In this document: one piece after another, positions 33,452 to 45,867 of the stretch
Position numbering within the stretch: the stretch's first letter is position 1
Layout of the letters: each line of letters starts with the position of its first letter
NCBI GenBank assembly: GCA_030549175.1
Contig: JAUKUA010000005.1
Coordinates: 2,294,001-2,358,000, forward strand
Source of the DNA: Lasiosphaeris hirsuta
Taxonomy: Eukaryota > Ascomycota > Sordariomycetes > Sordariales > Lasiosphaeriaceae
Direction of reading: 5' to 3'
Length of the DNA stretch: 64,000 nt
Made by a program: the position numbers and the translations under genes
Notes under the pieces: model-generated
Database searches by the model: none
What the model saw: only the letters and a program-made list of their open reading frames with translations
Told to the model about the DNA's origin: nothing

Positions 33452-34676
33452 TCGATCGTTGTTTCTCTCGTGTTTTCTTCTCCAGCCGAGCGTAGTTGAT
33501 GTGTTTCTGAAGCATTTTCATCAAATTTATAGGAGCGAACAAGCGAAGCAATATGGGATGCTAGAATCTTATAAGCTTGTGTGGCTGGTCTGCTGGGAAC
33601 GGATTGACTTTGGGGCATTGTTGGGTGCATTTTCATGGGATGCGGATACCTCGGGTGCTGGGTCCTGATGGAGGCCGCACAGAAAAGGGGCGGATGGGTG
33701 GCAGGCTTTTTGGCTAGGTGGGCAAACAGGACACATCACAGCAGGTGGTCTGAAGGGGAAGATACCCCTTATGTTATGTCTTTTAATGCTGTGGTCGAGC
33801 TGTTGCTTGATTGGCAGGTGTATTGCTGTTTGTTTTGGAGGCATGGGCGGATAGTCCAGGAATTGGTGAGGATCATATGGTTGATGGTTCTGCAGATTTG
33901 CAGAGTCAAAGATGTGGGCGAGGCGTGGATACGGGTACCTTTGATATACACGTTACATGGTAAACCTGATGATGCTGCTTTATGTATTGTGGTTTCTCGG
34001 TCGATTGACTCCAACTGCTAGACGCTGATCTAGGTGACCTGTGTAAAGCTACTCTTTGAAGACACCACAGGCCAAGCCAAAGGGCTGGCGAGCCGATGGA
34101 CTGGACGGAGCGCGCGGGATTGCCGCTCGCGTGCTTATGTGCTTACATGCTAACTCCCTCTTTGCTGAGGTAATGCTCCCAAAGGCCCAAGTGACGAGCA
34201 GCCAAGCGACGAACATCAAGTCCGACGACCAGGGAAGCTTCAGTGGCACGGCACCTGGCAAGCAACTGGAGAAGCGAAAAGGAGTAGCGGATCGATACCT
34301 GGCACCCCTGGCGGTCTCAAGAATTACCGGCACAGGGAATGGAAGGAGAAAAAAAAGCAGGGGTCCAGCTGAACCCATGGCAGAGGGCACCCCTGGGAAA
34401 TTAGACACTAAGTCCGCGGGCACCGTTGAGGTTTGATTTACCAATTGGCTGACTTCTTCCCCAACCACGGCCACGATCCAACTTGGCCTTTGCACTCGTG
34501 GTACCGAGCCAAAACTTTTCTCCTGCCGTCACGTCTCTAGGACTGAAGCAGAGAATCACGGACTTGTAGTTCGAGATTTCTTGCGCTTACAACAGCGCTC
34601 GCCGTTCAGACCTAGCCTTCCGCTATTCCTGCTGCACTTCTCCGCGAGCCCTAGATCTACAAACCATCGCATAGCC
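33452..34676. other. intergenic
   Basis: About 1.2 kb between palH and the ceramide synthase gene, both on the plus strand. It should hold the palH 3' region and lag1 promoter. Frames at 33635-34021 and 34049-34495 have no recognisable sequence features. The last ~100 bases before 34677 are C/T-rich. Confidence 0.5.
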
Positions 34677-36185
34677 ATGGCTTCGACAGCACCAGAGCCT
34701 TTCCCGCTGCTCAGCACCGCCGATCACCAATTGCACTCGGCCGCTGCAAGCGATGCCAATGCCGCAGCCCGGAGGCGAAGGAAATCCAGCGGCTTGGGCG
34801 ATGCCCTGCGCGTCGGCGACACAGGCGCACCGGCCCTGTCCACAAGCTACGCGCATTTACACGGGACCTCAGCAACAAAGGTACGGCTGCCGGGGAAGCG
34901 AATGCATACGACGCAAGTTACTCGGACGTGTATGCTGACTGCAACTCTTTGCTAGGCACAGGACTCGACGCCAGGCAAGCGCTTCTCGAAGCGGCGCAAG
35001 GCCCGATCCGCCCTCCGCCGCGCCAAGCACTTCGCTGTCAAGCACACCTGGGTGCTGCCCTTGGTGATCCTGCTGGTGTTCCTGTCCCTCTACGCTCTCA
35101 ACCCGACTGAGAACAACCCGGTCCAGCGCTTCATTTTCCTGTCGTACAAGCTGCCCGTATCGAGCCCCGACGAGGTGCCGCAGTACGGCAAGGGGCTGTG
35201 GGATATTGCTTTTGTGACCTTTTATACCGTGGTGCTGTCGTTCACGCGCGAGTTCGTCATGCAGGAGGTCTTGCGCCCGATGGCCCGCTGGGCTGGCCTG
35301 CGCTCGCGCGGCAAGCAGGCGCGCTACATGGAGCAGATGTACACGGCCCTGTACTTTGGCATCCTCGGACCCGTGGGTGTATACGTCATGAGTAGGACGC
35401 CCGTATGGTACTTCAACACGCACGGCATGTATGAGAATTCCCCCCACAGGACCCACGACGCCGTCTTCAAGTTCTACTACTTATTCCAGGCCGCGTACTG
35501 GGCCCAGCAAGCTATTGTGCTGCTGCTCGGCATGGAGAAGCGCCGCAAGGACTTCAAGGAGCTGGTTGGCCACCATATTGTCAGCTTGGCTCTGATTGGC
35601 CTGAGCTACCGCTTCCACTTCACCTATATGGGTCTCGCTGTTTACATCACCCATGATATCAGTGACTTCTTCCTGGCTGTGCGTGTCCCCTCCTCTCGCT
35701 TTTAGACGAGCGAAATCGGCTGACAAACAATGCTCTAGACCTCCAAGACGCTCAACTATCTTGACCACTGGATTATGGGGCCCTACTACTTCACCTTTAT
35801 GTGTGTCTGGATCTACCTGCGGCACTATCTCAACCTGAAGATCCTCTTCAGTCTCTTCACCGAGTTTCAGACGGTTGGTCCCTACTACCTCAACTGGGAG
35901 ACGGGCCACTACAAGTCGGACCTTTCGTTCTGGATCACGCTAGCCCTCCTGAGCTCTCTGCAGGCCCTGAACCTATTCTGGCTCTTCTTCATCCTCCGCA
36001 TCGCCTACCGCTTTGTCGTGCTCAACGTGGCCAAGGATGACCGCAGTGATGCAGAGGACTCGGAAATCGAGGACGGTGCTGTCGAGCCAGCGCAAGAGAA
36101 TAAGTCTCTGCCAAATGGAACTGCGGCTTCAGCGACGGGCGCAGCCGCTCTGAACGGCTCGGCAGCTCAGAAGAGGAGTCGCTAA
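34677..36185 (+). CDS. lag1: ceramide synthase (sphingosine N-acyltransferase), Lag1/Lac1 type
   Basis: Three exons, 34677-34880, 34956-35678 and 35739-36185, encode 457 residues; both introns are phase 0. A ~90-residue hydrophilic N-terminus ends in a basic stretch (KRRKARSALRRAK) before the first membrane segment (LPLVILLVFLSLYAL). A TLC domain follows with about six more segments. The catalytic Lag1p motif is complete: GHHIVSLALIGLSYRFHF with the two His at 274-275, and YITHDISDFFLA with Asp at 302 and 305, restored as FFLATSKTLNYLDH across intron 2. The tail is acidic (SDAEDSEIEDG), as in yeast Lag1/Lac1. The enzyme joins a fatty acyl-CoA to a sphingoid base in the ER membrane to make dihydro- or phytoceramide. 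Whether it prefers very long or C16/C18 acyl chains cannot be read from sequence alone. Confidence 0.93.
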
Positions 36186-38529
36186 ATATTTGGAGGCAAG
36201 ACCCATCTATCATTGGGCATACATGATTAATATATCACCTTCCCTCCAATTCACCGTCCGCCCAGGAGCGCAATGGAGACTCTTCTGTATGATACTACGG
36301 TCTGCCGCGTAATGTGGGGGTTTATCCAACTATTTGGGAAGGCTTATTTGGTCTGCGAGGATGGGATGGAGGCAACGGTATCGAGAGCAACTCTTCTTCT
36401 CCCCTTCTCAATCTGTCGTTTACATAAACTCTATATTTGCATGCATTGCATTGGCACGGCGTTTTTATAGTGCTACTCGGAACGGAAAGCGCTGGCATGA
36501 CTGCACTCGCTTGTCTGATCGAAGGGGAGGGGAGGGGGGGGGGGTTTAGCTGAGACATGACAATGTACGCAGCACGGTAAACACATGAATGGGATATCTT
36601 AATAACTTGAGGGCAGGCCGTGCTGAATCTCGGAGGGGGTGATACGCTGGAGTATTACGGACGAGAATCAATGATCAGTTGGAAACAACGAATTGCTCAT
36701 GGCTTAGCTGACGAACCGTGTTTCTATTACTGTATGCCTACAATCATCATTTGCCACTCACGCCACAACCAATTCCCGAGAGACGATGAGAAGGGGCCAG
36801 GAACCAACCAGCGCATCAGTCTCTGTCTGATCTGGGCTTTACTGGCGACGCGACCTATTGTGAAGAGACTGAGGTTTGGAGCTCGTATATCAACAGGATG
36901 CCGAGGTTCAAGGCGGCTGGCTGCCAAGCGACAAGTCGATGCGGGATCGGCACCATAGGAGACGGATCAACACAGTAAAGAGGATTCGAGGAGTTGAGAG
37001 CTGGATGTGAGATGGTATTGACAGGCTTGGGCAAGCAGATGGCGAAAAGAAAACTAGGACTCCTCGGATATGGAATTGATATGGGTTGCTCGGCTCAGAG
37101 AGATAAGTTACCCCCCGGCGTCTCTCCCCCCCATCCCCCCCCCCCCTACTTGCTTGTTTATACCCCCATTCAGAAATCTCCTACCCAAGCAAGCCCCAAC
37201 ATTAATACTCAAACATCTTTTCCATACCTAACTTTCCATTCATGGGTGGTTTCGGTCACTAGACTCTACCTTCTCAACCAAAGAATCAGTGGATCCCAAG
37301 TCCGCCAACGGGGCCTCCACCCAAACCCCACCACCAAACCACCACACCACCGCACCACCGCACCACCGCACCACCACACAGCGCGCAACAAAAACAGAGC
37401 AACAAATGAATTCAACAGGTCAGACCTGCATCCACAACAATGAGTGGAAGAGCTAAGAATCGAACTCAGTTTATAAGCTGCTAAGCGAACGCTCTACCAA
37501 CTGAGCCACACCCCCTTTGGATTGTTTGATGTTATGGAGTCCCGAAACACCCATCACGACTTCCCATCTGCTCTTCCCATCGAGAGCTTACGCCATCTCC
37601 AGGGCACACTCAGTCACACTCAGTCACACTCGGGTAGCAACAAAGAGTTGTATTGCAACAGTTCTTTTATTCTGCACAGAAGCCACCCAGGTAATAGCAC
37701 GGGGCTGGCAGTCAGGGGTAATTCATACAATCATGAATATACTGTCCGCCTTCCCCCCTCCACATTATGTTGCGTGAGCAAGTGTCATCCTCTCCTCCTA
37801 GGATTATCAGTGTCGCCCCTACGACACTCCCGAGTCCCCAACGTATTTTCCTCACAGTCCCTACCAGCATACAGCAACCACACAGTTCTGAACGTTCCAG
37901 CGTTGGCAATCAAAGGTGACTTCGAACAATTACTGATGGCCAAAGTTGTCGACCAAACATATCTTGAACAGTTCCACTTCTGAGCAACGCCAGTAACTAC
38001 AGAGCCGCGGGGCTATCAGCGACATGTTCAACCACCCTTTCGAGTTTGTCCACAAGTCGGAGGGTCAGCAGCGAATCCCAAAAACACCGCGTCCCCTCTC
38101 CCACCAAGAAAAATGCTTCTCCCCTCTTATAAAACCGCCATCGTCACAAACAATGGGCTGAAAATATTCGTGCTCCTCATCTGATGTCCCAACCGTTTGT
38201 TTGCATCAATATCCACCAACGCCACCCATGCTTGGGAATCTCATGGATCTCGTCTCTCGTAAGCCATGTCGAAGCCAATGCAAAATAATAAATATCAAAA
38301 ACGCCGGTATATAAACAGGTAAAGAACCATTGCTGCGCTCGTATCGTGAGATTCGTCATGTAGGAAACCAAAGTCGATTAAGTGTTGTGTGAGGCAGAGC
38401 TTTGGAGACCGACATGGATCATAGGGAACTGTGCAGTGTGCAGCGAAGCCGCCTGAGGTGACCATGGGAGTAAAAAGTACGTCCATCACCAGTGCCTTTT
38501 TGAGTAGCTGAACCGTAGACTGTCAGTGT
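36186..38529. other. 3'-3' intergenic region with tRNA-like element and simple repeats
   Basis: About 2.3 kb between the convergent lag1 and HMT1-like genes. It contains a CACCACCGCACCAC-type run at about 37325-37380, a degenerate tRNA-Ala-like sequence at 37445-37515, and a short CACACTCAGT tandem repeat at about 37605-37631. Homopolymer G and C runs occur near 36531-36544 and 37123-37146. No protein-coding frame is convincing. Confidence 0.5.
37445..37515 (-). tRNA. degenerate tRNA-Ala(AGC)-like sequence
   Basis: On the minus strand a 71-nt sequence begins GGGGGTGTGGCTCAGTTGG, as in fungal tRNA-Ala. The D stem is perfect (GCTC/GAGC), the anticodon-loop position reads TTAGCAG (AGC), and the T arm CTGAG-TTCGATT-CTTAG pairs with one G-T. 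The acceptor 3' strand CTCTTCC pairs with six of seven 5' bases, two as G-T. The anticodon stem is broken (about two of five pairs), the variable loop is too short, and the internal B box deviates at its first and last bases. It is therefore more likely a decayed tRNA gene or tRNA-derived element than a working tRNA. Confidence 0.5.
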
Positions 38530-41500
38530 TCAGGCAGGCCGTGGCAGGCCGGGTGCAAAAGAGCCATGAGACTGGACCGGGTCATCCACTTCGTGCTCTG
38601 GACTATATTCGTCGTCGGCTAACTCGTCGGGATGTGAGTCATCGCACCCATCGTTGTGAAGAGTCCCTTCTGAACCGTTGTTGCTCTCGCGAGACGATAT
38701 GGACGCGTTGGACACATTGTCGCGCTGAGAAGTGAGCGATGCATTGTCGAGAACTGAATCGTTGGCCACGGGGCTGTTGAGACCAGTAGGCAGGATAGAG
38801 GACGAGCCCATGGAGCTGTACCCATCCGACATCTCGTCATTCCGGGAAAGGTTGGCCTGGCACAAAAGCTTCTTGGCCTTTCGCGTATAATCGCGAGCCT
38901 GCTCCGCCGCACGTTCTGCGCGGCAGTGCTTCTCCCACATGGCCGCATAACGGCCATTGAGCGCAAGTAGGTCCTCGTGTGTGCCCTTCTCGACCATGGT
39001 ACCGGCATGGAGGACGATGATTTGGTCTGCATGGGTGATGGTCGACAGCCGGTGACTATGTCATGAGGTTAGCTACAACACCAGACCTAAAGAACCTAAA
39101 AAATACTTACGCAATAATCAGCAGTGTGCGATCCCGTCCAAACTTTCCGCCAATCAACTTGGATTGAATCTGCTGCTCGGTCTCACCATCAAGGGCCGAT
39201 GTTGCCTCGTCAAGCATGATGATTTTAGGGTTCTTGAGAATAGTGCGGGCAATGGCTACCCGCTGCTTCTCGCCACCGCTTAGTCGTAGCCCACGCTCGC
39301 CAACCTTGGTGAGGTATCCGTCTGGAAACGCCATAATACGGTCATGGATGGCGGCAGCACGACAGGCTTCGAACACGTCTTCGTCGGTCGCCTGGGGGTT
39401 TGCGTACTTCAGATTATACATCAAGGTCTCGTTGAAGAGAATTGTATCTTGAGGCACAACCCCAATGAATTTGCGTACCGAGTCGATCGTCATATCCTTG
39501 ACATCCTGGCCATCGACCTCGATGCTCCCCTTCTGGCAGTTGTAGTAACGGAACATCAGACGGAAGACAGTTGACTTGCCACCACCAGACTCTCCGACGA
39601 AGGCGGTTGTGCTGCCCGGCGCGCACTCGAAGGACAGGTCGTGCAGTGCTGTTCTACGGTTGTCATAGGAAAAGCCGACGTTGTTCCACTTGATGTGACC
39701 GGTGCACCGGGGGAGAAGCTTGACATGAGGTCCATCAGTGACGGTGGGTTGAATCTTGAACAACTCGAGCAGCCTCTCGCCAGAAATCATAGCCTGCTGG
39801 ACCAAGCGGTAAAAGGTGCCAAAGTAGATGAGCGGTCCCTGTAGCTGGCCAAGATATGTAACGAGCAGGACAAAGTCGCCTACCGTCCGGGTGCCCTGTG
39901 AAACCTGAAAAGCGCACGTCATGATGGCGACAAGCATGCCGGCGATAAACACCATCGACTGGCATAGGTTCATGTAGGTAACACCCCACGTGACCTTGGC
40001 CTCGGCGGTTTGGTAAGTCTGCACAGCATCACGATAGCGCTTGAACTCGTACTTCTCGGCGTTGAAGTATTTGACTGTCTCGTAGGACGTGATTGAATCA
40101 TTCTTGACAGCTTCCTCCTCACGGTCTGCATTGACCATGTCGCGACGCTCGTCGGCTCTTGTAGTTGCCATGCGGATAGTTAGGAAAAGGTAGTAGAATG
40201 TGATGACCGAGACGAAGAGGGCGTAGATAGCACCGAACTTGATGTAAAGATAGATGACGGCGACGATAAGATCGACGAGAGTCGGTAGAACTTGAAACGT
40301 AACCTGTTCTAGGAATTGATTGATGGAAGCGCCCTTGTTCAGGGCTGACAAAACCTCTCCTGTGCGCTTGCCGAGGTGGAAGTCCAGAGACAATGAGTGG
40401 ACATGCTCAAAAGCCGACGTTGTCAATGCACGGTACGTATGTTGCGAGACGGGGATCCAAAGGAGGGCGCGGGCGGACCCGAGAAAGCCAGACGAGCCCT
40501 GAAGCAGCTTGTACACGATCAAGAGTCCAAGCTGGAGCCACGGCGTGGTGTGGGTGCTTTCATTTTCAGCAAACAGGTCAATCACTCTTCCAACCTGGGC
40601 AGGAACTAGTGTATTGACCGCAATTTGAGAAACGGTGAGAATAAAGCACAGCAAAACCAGACCCTGAAGCTTGGCCGAGTTGGAGGGCCACAGGTATGGG
40701 AAGAAGACCGAGTATCCGCGGCAATATTCAAACCAAGTCGGGTGAGGGAGCTTCTGCGGCCTATAGAAGGCTGCATCTTGGTCTTGCTTTTGGTATCCGG
40801 CATCACCCTCGGCTGCACCATTTGCGTTGCCGAACTCGACGCCGTCGGCTGTGCGGTAATTGGCTGGGTTGCCGTCACCGTTCAACAGGGGACTCGACTC
40901 GTCCGCACTCGAACGGCGGGCCTCCTCGTCCAACAGCCGTCTCTCCTTAAGATACCTCTTGGTGGAAAGGATGACGTAGAGAGAGACCATGAGAGCCACC
41001 AATGCGAGCCGAACGGTCCCGATGCTGAGGTCGACAAGGTCCCACATGCCGGGGCCGTCGAGGGGCTCCGCGGCCGCGCGCTTCTTTCCGTGAACGACAT
41101 AGTGAGTCCCGGAGATGAGGAACACCGACGACAGCAGGATGACGGTTTCACCGATAAGGCCAAGGGTCCAGATGATTAAGTGCACAGCGTTCGGGCTTGG
41201 GCTCCAATCGAAGAGCGTGATCAGCACATAGACGTAGAGAAATGCCGAGCCGACAATGTAAACCTTAGGGTGACTGTCAGCACATTCTCTATTTTTCTAC
41301 TTTGTGGTACGGCGGAGAAGCCGAGCAGACGAGAACTCACGGTTCGTTCCTCGCTGCACCACCAGGCGCCGACGAATCCTGGCTTTCCGCGGGCCTGCAG
41401 GGCGTGGAGAGCAATTGCGGCGCCATTGGCAAAAAAGGACAGGATGAGAGCGGCCGTAGCATATTGGAAGACTCTCAGAGCGACGCTACTGCCGGTGCAG

Positions 41501-41742
41501 TGGTCGCCCTCTTGTAACTCTTCTTCCCGCTTTCTCTTGGTGACGGGCAAAGGTTTTCCGCCGGGACCCCTGACGGAAGAGGTGACCCGTTCCTCGTCGG
41601 TCTTGGAGATGAGGATTGTGTGAACGGCGGACGACACGGTGAAGGCCACCAGCAGCACGATCGGGTAGATGAGCTGGGCGCGGAGGTAAACGGTTTCGGC
41701 GGTGCTTCTCTCTGGCACGCCGCCAATGGTCGGGGCGTCCAT
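38530..41742 (-). CDS. hmt1: HMT1-type ABC half-transporter (ABCB, vacuolar metal/thiol)
   Basis: Three exons on the minus strand, 41742-41341, 41263-39111 and 39055-38530, encode 1026 residues; the last junction restores the H-loop IAHRLST. An N-terminal hydrophobic extension of about five segments (1-270) precedes the ABC exporter membrane domain (about 330-620), which includes [13 protein letters not shown] and the conserved [14 protein letters not shown] of the ATM/HMT group. The nucleotide-binding domain has Walker [10 protein letters not shown] at 691-699, signature [10 protein letters not shown] at 795-804, Walker B IIMLDE at 815-820 and the H-loop His at 853. A ~150-residue Ser/Asn/Asp-rich tail follows. 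The extra N-terminal domain plus ATM-like core is the layout of S. pombe Hmt1, a vacuolar half-transporter for phytochelatin and glutathione-linked cadmium tolerance. Mitochondrial Atm1 is less likely, because there is no targeting peptide and the N-terminal membrane domain is present. Confidence 0.9.
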
Positions 41743-42178
41743 GCTGGGCCTGTCGAGGAAGACGGCGTTATTAGAGGGAGAAGGAGGGACTCGGGGGAGA
41801 GGAAGGGTGATGCAAGCGGTGGTATTGCTGCATACTGGCTCGCCGAGCCGTGGCAGTTTGGAGTTGTGGACATACAGAAGTTACGAGGAGAGGCAATGCC
41901 GCCGGCTCATGGCCTTGGGCGGGCTGTGGCGGCAAAGCGAGGGCGCTGACGATGGGGTTTGGCGAGCTAATCGGTCAACGTCAATGGCCCGATTCTGTCT
42001 GGCGGGAGGGCGGGCGTGGTGGGGCAGGACGAGCAGGTGACGGGCCTAGGTTGGGTGTGTGGCTTTTGCCACTAGCTGGCTGTTGCTGACCCTTTTCAAC
42101 TGATCGTCGAGGCAGGCGCGCTCCTGCGGGCGCTGCTGCGCAACTGCTGCGCTTGTCGCTGCTTGCTTGCTGCGTATT

Positions 42179-42208
42179 TCGCTGCGTTTCGCTGCGTTTC
42201 GCTGCGTC
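42179..42208. repeat. 10-bp tandem repeat (CGCTGCGTTT, ~3 copies)
   Basis: Three nearly exact copies of a CGCTGCGTTT unit in a row, just upstream of another short repeat. Intergenic; no function is apparent. Confidence 0.65.
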
Positions 42209-42276
42209 GACTTGCGTTCTGGGCCTCGGCTGCGGCTCCAGCGTGTGACTTGTTGCTGCCAGTTGTTTTGCGCTGG

Positions 42277-42305
42277 CTCACCGTCTCACCGTCTCACCGT
42301 CTCAC
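42277..42305. repeat. 8-bp tandem repeat (CTCACCGT, ~3.5 copies)
   Basis: CTCACCGT repeated three times, followed by a partial copy. It lies within the gene-free block upstream of the HMT1-like gene. Confidence 0.7.
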
Positions 42306-43748
42306 ACTCGCCCGGAGAGCGGCCGGCGAGGGCAGGAGGGGCTGGTGGTTGGTGGTCGTGGATGCGCTGTGTGCTGGGGATCCCGGGGGGGGCCAGGCAC
42401 TGGGGCGGGCGCTGGGACAGGAGACAACCTGGAGGGGCTCGCCGGATGGGAGGGAGGTATAGGGTCTGGGCTCAAGGAGGGGCAGGGGGCCGAGAAACGA
42501 GCGTGGTTCGGCTGCAATGGCAATGGCAATGGGATTGTTGGGAAGTTGGAAGAATGAAAGTTTGAGCTTCCAGAATCTTGACGACCAGCCGAGGGGCTCT
42601 GTTCTTCTTGTTCAAGGGACGTCCGATGCATCAAGTAGCAAAGCAGGTAGCACAAGAAGTAGCAGGGCAGCCAAGCAGCGAGCACAGTGGTCGGCTGCCA
42701 GACAGACAGTGTTGAGCAGTGTTGAGCAGTGCGAAGCAGGGGTCCTGGATAGCCTGCCAGCCAACCAGACGGCGCCGGGGCCAGGCTTGCAGTCCTGCAG
42801 ACCTTCAACACGGCCCAGGCCCACGGCTTTCCACGCCAGAATGGGCGTAGACGGTTGGCTGAGCCTGGGGTTCCACAGCCGTGAACCAGCCGTGTCCTTT
42901 TTCTGGAAAGACGTGCAAACCTGAAGCGGCGACCCAAAGCGGTTGGAGGGTTGGAGGGCTAGATGGTTGGAGCGAGACATCGACATGACAAAGTCCTCGA
43001 CCTCATGTCTCTGTCTCCAACGTGCCCCCAAGATCCCCAACATCCCCAACATCGGCTCTACCTTTTGCCGCCAGACTGCCTCTCTGCCTTACTCCGTACC
43101 TTAGGTAGCCTCCAGCCTCTGCTGCCTCAGGCTGCCTCGAGACCGCGCAGGCTTCCCCGTCGGCCGGCCGCTGGGTAGTCAGGTCGCTAGCCTGTCTCAC
43201 ATGGCTTCTGTTTTGAAGCTTCTTGGGCGTCTTGGGCCTCATGGGCTTCCTTGGGTATCACGCCGCCTGCGCAGTGCCTGGTGCTTGTAGCTCTGTGCCT
43301 GTGTACGATGGCATGTACTTGCCATTGCCCCTGTGTGCTTGCTCGCCCTGTGTCCGCTACCCGTCTGGTCGCCTCCATGTTTGTCTGCGTTCCATCCAGA
43401 GCCGGCACCGCTGGGACCGCTGGGACCGCTGGCGGGGCATTTCGCTGGGACCGCTAGCGGTAGGGCCTGTAGACGAGACGGGACACGGCATGGACAAGGT
43501 TGCAAGAGTTGCTTGTCGAGGTGCCGGCGAGGTCTGATCATGGGTTTTTCCGGACTCGAGACCGGCCCGTCCACGCCCCGCCTCATTTCCCTTGCCTCCC
43601 AGCTTGTTTGCAGCCGGGTGCCTCGTTGGTTTCCCATGTCCTATGCCCTGTGTCCGCCCGGCAGGAAAAAGAAAAAAAAAGGCACTGGGTGGGAATCTCG
43701 CTGCTGTGGTTCGCCAGGCCGGCGGCCTGGAGCCTGAGGTGCAAGCAG

Positions 43749-43797
43749 CGGTAGCGGTAGCGGTAGCGGTAGTGGTAGCGGCAGTGGCAGCGGCAGG
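43749..43797. repeat. GGTAGC hexanucleotide microsatellite
   Basis: GGTAGC repeats four times and then decays into GGTAGT and GGCAGT variants. This is an imperfect hexanucleotide microsatellite in non-coding DNA. Confidence 0.7.
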
Positions 43798-43858
43798 ACA
43801 GGGCAGCTCCATCAGCGCCAGCATCAGCAATCCATCCCGTCGGCATCAGTACAGTGTC

Positions 43859-43958
43859 CATCATCATCATCATCATCATCAACCAACACCACCACCACCA
43901 CCACCACGCCACACCACCACATATACCACCACCACCACCACCACCACCACCACCATCA
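43859..43958. repeat. (CAT)n and (CAC)n trinucleotide tracts
   Basis: A CAT run at 43859-43880 is followed by CAC/CCA runs at about 43888-43906 and 43925-43955. Frames through this stretch give poly-His, poly-Pro or poly-Thr and should not be taken as protein evidence. Confidence 0.8.
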
Positions 43959-44864
43959 CTTTCTCTCATCCACCACTGGCCGGCCTTGCGTCGACACAAG
44001 GCGACATTAGCCGTCCATCGCCAAACCGCTGGCTGCCCAATCCCAACCGGCCGAAGGCGAGACGGGAAAGGAAGAGCCTGAACCTAGCCAAACGGCTGCG
44101 CCCCCCTCATCTCAAGTGAAAAAGTAGTCAAAAGGCAGTGTCAGTGTCGAGTGTCAGTGAGTGTCGGTCTTCACCGCCTTGCACTCCTGACATGGTGATT
44201 GCAGTCCAAGCTGCATGCGTGCCACATATCCCACATAAGAGCTTGAGGTACTGGACGCAGAGGGCGCAGAAGACACAGTAGGGTGCATGGAAAGCGTGTC
44301 TCGCTAGCCCGGGGTCCTGTCGAGGCACTCGAGGCTCGTGGCGTCTCGGGCATGCTAAGTCCTGTTTGGCAGAGTTGCAAGGAGAGCCCGCAGACGCCCG
44401 CAGGGCCCGGCCGCCGCCCTGATTTGCTCGTCGCCGCTATGCGGCGCACAAACAGTACGGTGTCCAGATGCAGTGGTGGGGACGGTCCCGGCAGCCTGCG
44501 TCGTTCCACATCTCCCACACACACATATCCCATGGAGGGGGAGGGGGCACTTTGGGGGAGGGGGGGGGGACCGCGGAGAGAGGGGGGTCTTCGAACAACA
44601 GCTCACTTGCGAACCAAGTTAGTGGGGTCCTCGATTAGCCGCACCGCCTCCCTTAAACAACAGTCTAAAAAGGGAGAGGTGGGAGGGGTTACGAGGGGTC
44701 GCGAGAGCACCCAGCGTGATGGCCTAAGGAAGGGTCCGTCCGGAAGCGCTCCGCTCGTCTGCCACTGGCTGCCGTGCTATACCGTAGTATTGTTTCTCGC
44801 GGGTTTCTTACTCGCCCGAAAGTGAGATGTGACATTTCACACGGCAAGGCGGGCTAACCGGGCA

Positions 44865-44892
44865 AGGGCAGGGCAGGGCAGGGCAGGGCAGG
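44865..44892. repeat. GGGCA pentanucleotide repeat (~5 copies)
   Basis: Five to six uninterrupted GGGCA units in the gene-free block. Short G runs spaced by two bases could in principle form a G-quadruplex. Confidence 0.7.
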
Positions 44893-45810
44893 CAAGGCGG
44901 ACCTAACGATAGTCGAGTCGACTCCGTCTTCTTTGAACTCGGGCTTTGGACTTGGTAGCCCACGGGACGATGGAGGCTGACAATGGGTGACAACGTGTGG
45001 CTCCTGGCGGCCCAAGGTAGGCGGGAGCTTGGTAGCTTGATAGCTTGGGAGCTTGGGAGTTAGAGGGTAGGGTCGGGTAGCCCTTCCTGTCCAGGCGGAC
45101 CCTGATACGGTTGGGTCCCGAGAGCCCTCGTCAAGCTCAATTGATGCACCTCTGCCCGCAACTTCCCGCGCGAGGCAGTCGGTCCAGTCGGCAACAGCCA
45201 ATAGGTCAACTTAGGGTTTGACAGCGATAGCGACAGCGGGAAGGCCAGCAGGAAGATGACTAGAGGAAGATGAGAGACAACAGTTCGGCAACAAGAAAAG
45301 CTCGACAACTCCCGTGACCTGCAGCCGCAAGCCAAGCCGCAGGCCTTTTTGGAGAAGTATATTGTATATCTGCAAAACAGACACAAGAGCGAGAACCGGG
45401 GGCCGAAGAGCGGAATCCCGGAAAGGCCCATCTCGGGACATCAATGGGACACGGGACATGATACATCTAATACATTCACTAGACTACGACGTAAGGTACA
45501 TACATACAGCAACATGGCAGGATGGCAAGACATTTTTTTCATGCGGCCAGATTCGGCAACCAGGCCAGGGTTGGATGTTGGTTACGGTTGGGCGGGCTTT
45601 TGGCGAGGTGCGCCTCATCCGTCAACGTCCAGCAGCCGATCTCTACTTGGCGTCGTCTGTTGCGGACGGTGGTGCGGGCGGGCGTGGGTGCGGGCGGGCG
45701 GATGGACGGGCGGGCGCCCCCATCTTCCCCTTCTCTCACTCGCTTGATGCCCATCTCCATCTGGGGGGTTCTGGGGGGGACGGGGGTCTCCAAGTCGAAG
45801 ACCCCCATAG

Positions 45811-45867
45811 GGGCGTCCATAGGGGACGTAAGGACGTAGGGGGCGTACGGGGCGTAGGGGGCGTGAG
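45811..45867. repeat. degenerate GGGGCGTA-type repeat
   Basis: A run of GGGGCGT and GGACGTA words, repeated about six times with small changes. The sequence is strongly G-rich on the plus strand and non-coding as far as I can see. Confidence 0.6.

Noticed and set aside
40625..41179. 184-codon plus-strand frame
   Set aside because: Antisense shadow of the HMT1-like gene.
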